From positions 1 through 24,722 of the forward strand of contig NZ_CABTWO010000025.1 of the NCBI RefSeq assembly GCF_902488535.1: a DNA stretch of 24,722 nucleotides, in the 5' to 3' direction. The position numbers and the translations under genes are program-made. Source of the DNA: an uncultured Mobiluncus sp. Its GTDB lineage: Bacteria > Actinomycetota > Actinomycetes > Actinomycetales > Actinomycetaceae. Positions 6,173-13,563 of the stretch are shown here, piece by piece. The notes under the pieces are model-generated. The model made no database searches and was not told the origin of the DNA. It saw only the letters and a program-made list of their open reading frames with translations. Every line of letters starts with the position of its first letter. Positions within the stretch are counted from its first letter, which is position 1.

Positions 6173-8761
6173 CTAGTGCCGTTGGATCTTGCGCAAGGTG
6201 TTCAGCAAATCGATTTTCTCGTCCCCGGAGGGGTTGTCCGGCACTTCGGCAAAGAAAATCCGCATCGAGAACGGCGCCATTTTTGACCTCATGCCGCGCA
6301 CCGTCACGGGCAGCTCGGAAATGACTTCGGCCAGACGAATCCCGGAACCGGGAGTGACCCCGACTTCCTCGGCGAACAGCGCGACCGGGTCGTTCGTCTC
6401 TTGGTGCCGTTCAGAGGGAACAGCGGAGTTCAAACCGGTCAACAGCTGCAACTTTTCCGCCGCGCCGCCTTCACGGGCACTCGGATCGGGCCAGGTGGAA
6501 TCCCACACCAGCCTAAACACGCGGGAACGTGCCGGCGGGGGATTAATCTGGACTTCATCCTTGGTTCCGTTAATCATGACCAGCAAATCCACGTCGTCCC
6601 AGGGCGCCCCGGAACGCAGCATCTGGAGCACGCGGTTGCCCGGATCGTGCCAGGCGCCAGGGGTCAAATGTTCGCCTTCGCGGTTGTACCACGAGAGGTC
6701 CTGGAGTTTATCGCCGGCTTGCGGCATCCCGGAGGCAAACGCGTCGGGACGCATAACCGGGTGTTCGGCGCGCAGATGCAGCAGGTAGCGGGCAGTTTCA
6801 AACAGTCCCTTTTGCCAGGGTTGCCATTGCCAGTCCAGCCAGGAAATCGGCCCGTCCTGACAGTAGGCGTTATTATTGCCGTTCTGTGAGTTCCCGAATT
6901 CGTCCCCGGCCAAAATCATGGGAGTGCCGGAACTAATCGCCAGGGTTCCCCACAAGTTCCGCAAGGTTTTCAGCCGATTCAAGGCAACTTTGACCATCTG
7001 GGTTTGGTTCAGCGGGTCGCCGTGGAAAGGGGTCGTAGGATTCATGCGGCTAAACCGAGGGGAGAAGCCTTCACCGGACTGCGGGTCGGGAGCGTTTTCC
7101 GCGGCAGCGCCGGGCAAGTCTTCGTCCCCAAGTTCTTTACCGCTCAGCACGTGGCCCTCGTGGCCGTGGTTCCACGAATTATTGTTGTTCGTCCCGTCCC
7201 GGTTGCCTTCCAGGTTGGCTTCGTTGTGCTTGTGATCAAAAGTCACCAGGTCGGCCAGGGTGAAGCCGTCGTGGGCGGCCACAAAGTTGATGGACGCTCC
7301 CGGACCGCGGTTATATTCAGCGATGTTGGAACCGTACAGGTCAGCCGACCCGGAGACGCGGGTAGCGAGCTCGTGCGGGCCATGCGCGTGACGCCCGTGG
7401 GACAGGGCCGCTGCGTCGGTGAGCCAAAAACCCCTGACGCCGTCGCGGTAGCGGTCATTCCAGTCCGCAAAAGGCGAGGGGAAGTTCCCGGTTTGCCACC
7501 CGTTCGGACCCATGTCCCACGGCTCGGCGATGAGCTTGCAGCCAGCCAGAACCGGGTCGGTCGCCATGCCCACGAAAGAGGGATGACGAATGGCGAACTG
7601 TTCCCGGTTGCGCCCCAAAGTCACCCCCAAGTCGAAACGGAAACCGTCCACCCCGACTTCTCCGGCCCAATACCGTAGGGAATCCAGCAGCAGCGCCACC
7701 GCCTCGGTAGACGTGAAATCGACCGTGTTGCCACACCCGGTAAAGTCCACCATCTGGTTGGGATAGCCGTGATTCCAGAGGTAGTAGCATTGCGGATCCA
7801 AGCCACGCAAGCTGAGGGACGGCCCCAGGGTGCCGCCTTCGGCGGTGTGGTTATAAACCACGTCCAACAGGACCTCGATACCGGCTTGGTGCAGCAGCGA
7901 AACCATGCCGCGGACCTCGTCCAAGACGGCCTGCGGGCCGCGACGCTGGGCGGCTTCGGTTGCGTAGGTCGGCTCGGGGGCGAAATAGCTCAAAGTCGAG
8001 TAGCCCCAATAGTTGCTCAGGTTACGTTCCGCCAGGAACGGTTCGGGCATCTTGGCGTGAATCGGCAGCAGCTCAATGGCGGTCACGCCCAGATTTTTCA
8101 GGTAATCAATGGTGACTGGGTTCGCCAAACCGGCATAGGTGCCCTGCAATTCCGGGGGAATCCCGGGCAGTTGCCGGGTCAAACCTTTGACGTGCGCTTC
8201 GTAAATGACGGTGCGTCGCCACGAGGTGCGCGGCCGATCCGCAACCGGGAAAGAATGCGTGTTTACCACGACCGACAGTGCGTTATAGTCCGCGGAATCC
8301 AGCGGATCCATAGTGAGTTCGCGGGTCACGGGCTTCAGTTCGGCATCGACCTGATGGGCGTAAAGCTGCGGGCTGAGGACGGGGGGCTGCGTAATCGCTT
8401 TCGCGTAGGGGTCGAGCAGGACCTTTTGCGGGTTAAAAAACACTCCCGCGTCAGGATTCCACGGCCCGTAAGCCCGATAACCGTACACTTGACCGGGGCG
8501 TACGCCGCGAATGTTGCCGTGCCAAATCCCGCGGAACGGACCGCGCAGCCGAATCCGGCGTTCGGACTGGTAGTGCCCGTTCTCGTCCGGGGAGTCGAAC
8601 AGGCACACCTCTACCGCCGTGGCCTGGTGAGAATAGACGGAAAAGGCGACCCCTGATTCTGTAATCGTGGGTCCCAAGTGGTGAGGGTCGAGTTTTGGTT
8701 CCTCCGCGACCACGTCAGTGGGGGCAAAAGCCGGTGTCATCCCCTTCTTCTCGACAGTCAT
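6173..8761 (-). CDS. glgX: glycogen debranching enzyme GlgX (isoamylase-type, GH13)
   Basis: An 862-aa cytoplasmic enzyme that hydrolyses alpha-1,6 branches of phosphorylase-limited glycogen. An N-terminal CBM48-like domain (about 28-130) precedes the GH13 barrel. The conserved blocks are DVVYNHTAEG (300-309), GFRFDLG with nucleophile D377, IAEPWD with acid/base E413, and AAHDGFTL with D498. The 'LIAEPWDMGPNGWQTGNFP' block is characteristic of GlgX. It is longer than the usual roughly 700-720 aa because of added C-terminal sequence. ATG 8761 follows a TAATGT box by 7 nt. No other glycogen gene is adjacent. Confidence 0.95.
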   Translation of the reverse strand: MTVEKKGMTPAFAPTDVVAEEPKLDPHHLGPTITESGVAFSVYSHQATAVEVCLFDSPDENGHYQSERRIRLRGPFRGIWHGNIRGVRPGQVYGYRAYGPWNPDAGVFFNPQKVLLDPYAKAITQPPVLSPQLYAHQVDAELKPVTRELTMDPLDSADYNALSVVVNTHSFPVADRPRTSWRRTVIYEAHVKGLTRQLPGIPPELQGTYAGLANPVTIDYLKNLGVTAIELLPIHAKMPEPFLAERNLSNYWGYSTLSYFAPEPTYATEAAQRRGPQAVLDEVRGMVSLLHQAGIEVLLDVVYNHTAEGGTLGPSLSLRGLDPQCYYLWNHGYPNQMVDFTGCGNTVDFTSTEAVALLLDSLRYWAGEVGVDGFRFDLGVTLGRNREQFAIRHPSFVGMATDPVLAGCKLIAEPWDMGPNGWQTGNFPSPFADWNDRYRDGVRGFWLTDAAALSHGRHAHGPHELATRVSGSADLYGSNIAEYNRGPGASINFVAAHDGFTLADLVTFDHKHNEANLEGNRDGTNNNNSWNHGHEGHVLSGKELGDEDLPGAAAENAPDPQSGEGFSPRFSRMNPTTPFHGDPLNQTQMVKVALNRLKTLRNLWGTLAISSGTPMILAGDEFGNSQNGNNNAYCQDGPISWLDWQWQPWQKGLFETARYLLHLRAEHPVMRPDAFASGMPQAGDKLQDLSWYNREGEHLTPGAWHDPGNRVLQMLRSGAPWDDVDLLVMINGTKDEVQINPPPARSRVFRLVWDSTWPDPSAREGGAAEKLQLLTGLNSAVPSERHQETNDPVALFAEEVGVTPGSGIRLAEVISELPVTVRGMRSKMAPFSMRIFFAEVPDNPSGDEKIDLLNTLRKIQRH

Positions 8762-8768
8762 AGACTCG

Positions 8769-8774
8769 ACATTA
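8769..8774 (-). promoter_or_regulatory. -10 box of glgX, leaderless geometry
   Basis: TAATGT on the minus strand, then 7 nt, then ATG 8761. No Shine-Dalgarno sequence is seen in the intervening bases. Confidence 0.45.
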
Positions 8775-8911
8775 CCGGGAAAATGTCTCGCGCGGGGGGC
8801 TTTATGAGCTTCGCCTAAGTTGTGGCGGGTAATTCTGGCTTTTTTCGGCCCCGAGTTTTCCGCGTTCGCCCGATTTCAGTCACTGGCGTTTTTCATAAAT
8901 AATGTGCGGGG

Positions 8912-10120
8912 TCACAAGGGCGTTGCGGCGGTGGTGATGGTCGCTTGGGCGATGACGCGGTCCCCCTGGGGGCTTTCCTGGTAGAGCACCAGGGATTGGC
9001 CCGGCGCCACTCCGGTGACCTCATCGGCGGGCTGCAGCCCCACCCGCAGTTCGGTTCCGCCGTCCGTGGCTTTCAGGCACACGTCCCGCGGGGCGACGGG
9101 TTTGCCGTGGGCGCGGAACTGGATAGTCAACCCGGCCGGGTCCAACTCGCCCTCACCAGTTGCGCTGAGCCCCAGGCTGGTGGGGTCCACCAGCCAGTTC
9201 ACCGTCGGTCCGGCGTGAATTTCCGTGACTGTGAGTGCCTGGCGGGGAGCCACAAACACCGTGTTCGTCTCCGGATCCGTGCCCGCCACGTAACGGGGAG
9301 CACCGTCCTCGTGAGGTCGAGGAATGTGCAGGCCGCGGCGCTGTCCGACCGTGTATTGGAAAGCGCCGTCATGCGAGCCCACCACCGCCCCGTCCTCGTC
9401 CACAATCGGACCGGGCGCCACCCCGATGCAACCGCGTAAAAAGCCGCGCGTGTCCCTGTCAGGGATGAAACAGATGTCGAAAGAATCCCGCTTGCCCGCC
9501 ACCGGAATCCCCAGCGCCTGAGCCTCAGCGCGGGTGGCGGCCTTGTCCGTGACGTCCCCCAGCGGGAACACGGCTCGTGCCAGCGCCGCGGCTCGCGCCC
9601 CCGCCAACACGTAACTTTGGTCCTTGCCCATCGCCGACCCGCGCAGCAAGGCAAAGTCCGGAAACGCGCCGTTCGCACCGGTCTGGGGAACACCCGACGG
9701 AATCAACCCCGCCTGACCGGGACGCCACAGCCGGGCGTAGTGGCCGGTCGCGACATAATCGAAACCCTCCCGCAGGGCGCGTTCGATGACGTAGCCGAAC
9801 TTGATGAAACGGTTGCAATGCACGCAGGGGTTCGGGGTTAAACCGTCGCGATAAGCCTGCACAAACGAATCCATCACGACCCGGTTGAAACGCTCGGCCA
9901 AGTCCCACACCTGCAGCTCGACCCCCAAGAAATCCGCGACCCGATGCGCGTCAGCCAGGGCGTCGACCGGCTCGGCGGAAGTGGCAGGCCGCGACCACGG
10001 ACGGGAGGGGGACTCCAACTGCATAAAGAACCCCGAAACCTCGTGACCGGCCGCTTGCAGGCGCGCGGTCGCCACGGCCGAATCCACACCGCCGGATAAT
10101 CCCACTAAAATTTTCGCCAA
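8912..10120 (-). CDS. mnmA: tRNA-specific 2-thiouridylase MnmA
   Basis: A 402-aa enzyme that thiolates U34 of tRNA-Lys, -Glu and -Gln in the cytoplasm. The PP-loop SGGVDS is at residues 9-14. The catalytic Cys lies in NPCVHCN (about C99) and the second, persulfide Cys in FDICFIPD (about C217). The GHYARL and 'TVGQRRGLHIP' blocks are also typical. I choose TTG 10120: AGGAGG lies 6 nt upstream (10127-10132). A TAGAAT box (10145-10150) would place the transcript start near 10138, so the longer frame from GTG 10144 would begin outside the mRNA. The sulfur-donor cysteine desulfurase is not in view. Confidence 0.95.
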   Translation of the reverse strand: MAKILVGLSGGVDSAVATARLQAAGHEVSGFFMQLESPSRPWSRPATSAEPVDALADAHRVADFLGVELQVWDLAERFNRVVMDSFVQAYRDGLTPNPCVHCNRFIKFGYVIERALREGFDYVATGHYARLWRPGQAGLIPSGVPQTGANGAFPDFALLRGSAMGKDQSYVLAGARAAALARAVFPLGDVTDKAATRAEAQALGIPVAGKRDSFDICFIPDRDTRGFLRGCIGVAPGPIVDEDGAVVGSHDGAFQYTVGQRRGLHIPRPHEDGAPRYVAGTDPETNTVFVAPRQALTVTEIHAGPTVNWLVDPTSLGLSATGEGELDPAGLTIQFRAHGKPVAPRDVCLKATDGGTELRVGLQPADEVTGVAPGQSLVLYQESPQGDRVIAQATITTAATPL

Positions 10121-10126
10121 GTTATT

Positions 10127-10150
10127 CCTCCTCAGTGACCTCACATTCTA
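10127..10150 (-). promoter_or_regulatory. -10 box and ribosome binding site that fix the mnmA start
   Basis: TAGAAT (10145-10150) and AGGAGG (10127-10132) on the minus strand. Together they support a short leader and initiation at TTG 10120. Confidence 0.6.
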
Positions 10151-10220
10151 CCGTTTCCCTTTAGCCGGCTCTCGCCGGGCCCGAAACCTCGGGAAGATGC
10201 CTATCTGAAAGGGAAAAATC

Positions 10221-11360
10221 ATGGAGAATCTGTTACACACCGACCCAAGCGCCGACTTCGAACCGCGCACTTTCGCCGATTTTGGCCGGATTTGGTTGGA
10301 AAGCCGGGTCGATTTAAAACCGACCACCCGGGCTTGTTACCGGTCGATGCTAAACACGGTCAACCTGGAATTTGGGGGTCAGCCCCCGAAACAGGTCAGT
10401 TATCTGCAGGTCGTTTCCTGGGTCGCAAAGCTCGCGGAACAGGGCGTTAGCCCCACTGGCGTGCGGCAGGCCTATCAAATCGTGGGGCAGGTGCTGGCGT
10501 TGGCTAACCGTTTGGGGGCCATCGAGAGCAACGCGGCGGCCGGGGTGCCGCTGCCGACGGTGTGCCGGGTCGGACGTCACCGCTATTTGACTGTGCTGCA
10601 GCTGGAATCCCTGGCGTTAGAGATTGGGTGGTGGCGGTTGAGCCGCGAACCCTCGGGGGTCATTTTTCCCGGTGCTTCGGGGCAAATGTTTTTGCGCAAG
10701 AAGGGTCGTGGCGGGTATCTGACTCGGCGCAAGACCCGGGCGGGGGCGATTGATGTGGGGTTTGCTTCGCTGTCTCGGTCGCGCGGTGGGCAGAGCCCCG
10801 CGCTGGGCGGTAACCGGCTGGAAATTTTGGTGCGTTTGCTGGGGTACACCGGGTTGCGTATCGGGGAAGCCCTGGCGTTGACCCCTGCTGCGGTTGACCT
10901 GGAACGCCGCGTGATCCGGATTGAACGCGCGGTGTCGGAGGTGTCGGGGCGCCAAGTGTTCGGCACTCCCAAGAACGGTCGCACCAGAGTCGTGCCGATT
11001 CCGGATTTCTTGCGCCGGGACTTGCGGGTGTTGACTCGGGCGGCGTGTGGAGGTGACGATTTCCTGTTTGCCACAAAACACGGCACCCCGCTGCGAGCGT
11101 CCAACCTGCGCCTGCACTTCGACATGGCGGCGTTGGCGGTCGGACAGGGCGGGCTGCACATTCACGACCTGCGCCACACCGCAGCCACTTTGGCAGTCTC
11201 GGCCGGAGCGAACGTGAAAGCGGTGCAGCGCATGCTGGGGCATTCCTCGGCTTCGTTGACTCTCGATGTCTATGCGGACTTGTTTGAACCGGATCTCGGT
11301 GATGTGGCCGGGGCACTGAGCCGAATGCGGCAAACGACCCTGCGTCGGGCCGCCGCCTAG
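10221..11360 (+). CDS. tyrosine recombinase / phage-type integrase with unusual insertion
   Basis: A 379-aa protein starting at ATG 10221 behind GAAAGGG. The N-terminal SAM-like core-binding domain (about 15-110) is followed by the catalytic domain. The complete active site is visible: R213 (YTGLRIGEAL), K251 (GTPKNGRTRVVPI), H315 and R318 (HDLRHTAATL), H341 (MLGHSS) and Y351 (DVYADLF). Between the start of the catalytic domain and the Arg box, residues about 138-197 form a Gly/Arg/Ser-rich insertion of some 60 residues that is not typical of the family. No excisionase, phage gene or tRNA att site is adjacent, and XerC/XerD usually lack this insertion. It is probably active if the insertion is tolerated; its substrate is unknown. 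Confidence 0.88.
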   Translation: MENLLHTDPSADFEPRTFADFGRIWLESRVDLKPTTRACYRSMLNTVNLEFGGQPPKQVSYLQVVSWVAKLAEQGVSPTGVRQAYQIVGQVLALANRLGAIESNAAAGVPLPTVCRVGRHRYLTVLQLESLALEIGWWRLSREPSGVIFPGASGQMFLRKKGRGGYLTRRKTRAGAIDVGFASLSRSRGGQSPALGGNRLEILVRLLGYTGLRIGEALALTPAAVDLERRVIRIERAVSEVSGRQVFGTPKNGRTRVVPIPDFLRRDLRVLTRAACGGDDFLFATKHGTPLRASNLRLHFDMAALAVGQGGLHIHDLRHTAATLAVSAGANVKAVQRMLGHSSASLTLDVYADLFEPDLGDVAGALSRMRQTTLRRAAA

Positions 11361-11611
11361 TGCGAACGAGTTATGCACACGGCCTGTGGAAAAAATGTGG
11401 ATTGCGGAAATGTAAACAGAAAAGTGCAGGTAAAGTCCAGGTTAATAAAAGGGTGAAAAAATGGCGTAATATCAGGAAAAAATCGGCGAAAGCCCAGTTC
11501 AGCGCGGTGACGGTGGCGAGGTATTTGTTAATACAAACAGATTCGCGATTTCCCCGATAAACTCGGCAAAACTGTCCCCAGCGCTTGTGGATAACCTGTG
11601 GAAACCGTGCG

Positions 11612-11635
11612 AACGGGACGGACTTTCGTCCCGTT
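11612..11635. terminator. hairpin upstream of the small membrane protein gene
   Basis: AACGGGAC (11612-11619) pairs with GTCCCGTT (11628-11635) across an 8-nt loop. On the plus strand only a short TTTCC follows, so a terminator role after the recombinase gene is possible but weak. Confidence 0.3.
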
Positions 11636-11653
11636 TCCGCTCGCCGGTTTTGA

Positions 11654-11659
11654 TAGGCT
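11654..11659 (+). promoter_or_regulatory. -10 box, leaderless geometry, small membrane protein gene
   Basis: TAGGCT, then the 6-nt spacer GGGCTT, then ATG 11666. There is no Shine-Dalgarno sequence. Confidence 0.5.
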
Positions 11660-11665
11660 GGGCTT

Positions 11666-11992
11666 ATGAGCGAAATTTTGGCAGGAACCAGCGGACTACC
11701 CGACGATCAGCCGGCGACCGGCGGGCCTGACGAAACGACTGCCTGCAGCCCAGAGTGCCGGCCCCACAGCACTCGTGAAGAGTACAATCGTGTCGTCTTC
11801 CTGGCACGCGTGGTGCTGGGATTCACGGTGGTGGCGGCGGTGACGCTGACAGTCATTGCCCTTACAGCACACCGGGACTATCCCGCTATCGTAGTCAGTA
11901 TCGTGATGGTGGCGGCGGCTGCGTTCTATTACATCAGGACGACCCGCGCGGTGAAGCGGGATCTCGATAGCGACCCTGAACTGCGGGAATAG
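11666..11992 (+). CDS. small two-helix membrane protein, hypothetical
   Basis: A 108-aa protein. Residues 1-42 are hydrophilic and acidic with a Cys pair (CSPEC). Two transmembrane helices follow at about 48-70 and 75-94, separated by a short loop (TAHRDYP). A charged C-terminal tail rich in Arg, Lys, Asp and Glu ends the protein. No family is recognised. ATG 11666 is preferred because of the TAGGCT box 6 nt upstream. The gene lies 92 bp before the aminotransferase gene in the same direction. Function unknown. Confidence 0.65.
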   Translation: MSEILAGTSGLPDDQPATGGPDETTACSPECRPHSTREEYNRVVFLARVVLGFTVVAAVTLTVIALTAHRDYPAIVVSIVMVAAAAFYYIRTTRAVKRDLDSDPELRE

Positions 11993-12084
11993 GTTTATTT
12001 AGCGGCCGCGGCCGACCTCGAACCAACCGGCCGGACCCGACGAAAACGGTGCACCGCCCTTGTGAAAAGTGCAAGAATGGGGAC

Positions 12085-13290
12085 ATGAGTAAAAATCGTG
12101 TTTCTGCGCGCCTTGCCGCCATTGCCCCGTCCGCGACCCTCGCCGTCGATAGTAAAGCTAAAGAACTGAAAGCTGCCGGAAAGCCGGTCATCGGCTTCGG
12201 TGCTGGTGAACCGGATTTCCCGACCCCCGATTACATCGTGGAAGCCGCCGTGGCGGCCTGTAAAGACCCCGCGAACCACCACTACACCCAAGGCAAAGGG
12301 ATGCTGGTCACCCGCGAAGCCATCGCCGCCAAGACCTTGCGCGACTCCGGCTACGAAATCGACCCGAACAACGTCATCGTCACCAACGGCGGGAAACAAT
12401 CCGTGTTCCAGTCTTTTGCCGCCACCGTCGATCCCGGCGACGAAGTGCTGTTGCCCGCACCCTATTGGACCACCTACCCCGAGGCGATTCGCCTGGCCGG
12501 CGGCACTCCGGTGGAAGTTTTCGCCGGTGCTGACCGGGACTACAAAGTCACGCCCGAGGACCTGGAGGCGAAACGCACGGAGCGAACCAAAGTCCTGCTG
12601 ATGTGCTCGCCGTCCAACCCGACCGGCACGGTCTACACTCCCGAGGAACTGACCGCCATCGGCCAGTGGGCTGTGGAAAAGGGCGTGTGGGTCATCAGCG
12701 ATGAAATCTATGAACACCTGCTCTATGACGATGCTAAGCCCGCCCACATTCTGAAACTGGTTCCGGAACTGGCGGACACCTGCGTCATTGTCAACGGCGT
12801 GGCGAAGTCCTACGCCATGACCGGGTGGCGTCTGGGCTGGATGCACGGCCCGACTGACGTCATCAAGGCTGCCACGAACCTCCAATCTCACCTGACTTCC
12901 AACGTGTGCAACATCGCCCAGCGGGCCGCCATCGCGGCGTTGAACGGGCCGTTGGATGCGGTGGAACAGATGCGTCAAGCCTTTGACAAGCGTCGTCAGA
13001 CTATCGTGCGGATGCTGCGCGAAATTGACGGCTTGCAGGTGCCCGTGCCGCGCGGTGCGTTCTATGTGTATCCCGATGTCACGGGGTTGTTTGGGCGTAG
13101 CTTGGACGGGGAGCGTATCGAGTCCTCCTCCCAGCTGGCGGCCATGATTTTGGACAAGGCCGAGGTCGCGGTGGTTCCCGGTGAAGCCTTCGGTCCCAGC
13201 GGTTTCATCCGTATGTCCTACGCCCTGTCCGACGCTGACCTGGTCGAAGGGGTGGGCCGGGTGCAGGATTTGCTGGCGAAAGTGAAGTAG
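12085..13290 (+). CDS. aspC: pyridoxal-phosphate aspartate aminotransferase (class I)
   Basis: A 401-aa fold-type I aminotransferase interconverting aspartate and 2-oxoglutarate with oxaloacetate and glutamate. Visible elements are GEPDFPTP (41-48), the PLP-site NGGKQS (101-106), SNPTG (177-181), SDEIY (205-209) and the Schiff-base lysine K241 in VAKSYAMTGWRLGW. An upstream GTG at 12049 would add 12 residues, but ATG 12085 begins the conserved MSKNRVSARL sequence. A poor AAGAAT box lies 6 nt before it. Streptomyces has the same gene immediately before secE-nusG, which supports the assignment. A strong hairpin follows. Confidence 0.93.
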   Translation: MSKNRVSARLAAIAPSATLAVDSKAKELKAAGKPVIGFGAGEPDFPTPDYIVEAAVAACKDPANHHYTQGKGMLVTREAIAAKTLRDSGYEIDPNNVIVTNGGKQSVFQSFAATVDPGDEVLLPAPYWTTYPEAIRLAGGTPVEVFAGADRDYKVTPEDLEAKRTERTKVLLMCSPSNPTGTVYTPEELTAIGQWAVEKGVWVISDEIYEHLLYDDAKPAHILKLVPELADTCVIVNGVAKSYAMTGWRLGWMHGPTDVIKAATNLQSHLTSNVCNIAQRAAIAALNGPLDAVEQMRQAFDKRRQTIVRMLREIDGLQVPVPRGAFYVYPDVTGLFGRSLDGERIESSSQLAAMILDKAEVAVVPGEAFGPSGFIRMSYALSDADLVEGVGRVQDLLAKVK

Positions 13291-13300
13291 TTTTTTGGAT

Positions 13301-13345
13301 TTCACCGGGGGTGGCGCGTGGGTGCGTTGCCCCCGGTGAGATTTA
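13301..13345 (+). terminator. strong stem-loop after the aminotransferase gene
   Basis: A stem of about 16 bp, including several G-U pairs (13301-13316 with 13325-13340), with an 8-nt loop. The tail is ATTTAT rather than a pure T run. Confidence 0.65.
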
Positions 13346-13370
13346 TGTGTCTGAGGCGCCATGGGCGCGC

Positions 13371-13400
13371 TTGAAAGTTAGGGCGGCTTTGCTTTATCAT
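13371..13400 (+). promoter_or_regulatory. promoter of tRNA-Trp
   Basis: TTGAAA (13371-13376), an 18-bp spacer and TATCAT (13395-13400). Predicted start is near 13407, giving a 5' leader of about 43 nt before tRNA-Trp. Confidence 0.6.
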
Positions 13401-13449
13401 TGAGGACGCTGCGTTTTTCGCTTCCGCCCGGCGGGGTGAGCGCAAAACT

Positions 13450-13525
13450 AGGGAAGTGGCGCAATTGGTAGCGCAACGGTCTCCAAAACCGTAGGTTGCA
13501 GGTTCGAGTCCTGTCTTCCCTGCCA
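13450..13525 (+). tRNA. tRNA-Trp (anticodon CCA)
   Basis: The acceptor stem AGGGAAG pairs with CTTCCCT, with discriminator G and an encoded CCA (13523-13525). Anticodon stem ACGGT/ACCGT carries loop CTCCAAA, giving CCA. The T arm contains GTTCGAGTC. It is the only tRNA in this window with a genomically encoded CCA end. Its position upstream of secE-nusG is a conserved actinobacterial arrangement. Confidence 0.95.
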
Positions 13526-13563
13526 CTTGGCTCAAACAGTTTCCAACGTTTTCGGGAGTGCCT

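Larger units (their letters stand above)
11361..11665. other. AT-rich non-coding stretch with DnaA-box-like motifs
   Basis: 305 bp, distinctly more AT-rich than its surroundings, especially 11391-11575. It holds five 9-mers resembling DnaA boxes: TTATGCACA at 11371 (plus), TGTGGAAAA at 11385, TGTGGATTG at 11396, TGTGGATAA at 11586 and TGTGGAAAC at 11597 (the last four read as boxes on the minus strand). The first and fourth fit TTATNCACA exactly. An 8-bp hairpin (11612-11635) follows. A 66-codon open frame here is Lys/Arg-rich, has no ribosome binding site and is judged spurious. It may be a DnaA-binding locus; oriC function is unproven. Confidence 0.5.

Noticed and set aside
7769..8656. 295-codon antisense frame within glgX
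   Set aside because: A shadow frame opposite conserved GH13 sequence, with no start signals or domain.
10121..10144. GTG 10144 as the mnmA start
   Set aside because: It lies directly behind the TAGAAT box and upstream of the predicted transcript start; TTG 10120 has a perfect Shine-Dalgarno sequence and begins the conserved domain.
10145..10220. Integrase attachment site next to the recombinase gene
   Set aside because: No tRNA 3' end or matching direct repeat was found on the two sides of the gene.
11360..11560. 66-codon open frame after the recombinase gene
   Set aside because: No ribosome binding site; a Lys/Arg-rich composition expected from the AT-rich tract, and it overlaps DnaA-box-like motifs.
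11995..13362. 455-codon antisense frame across the aminotransferase gene
   Set aside because: A mirror of the high-GC wobble pattern of a well-supported gene; Gly/His/Arg-rich with no recognised domain.
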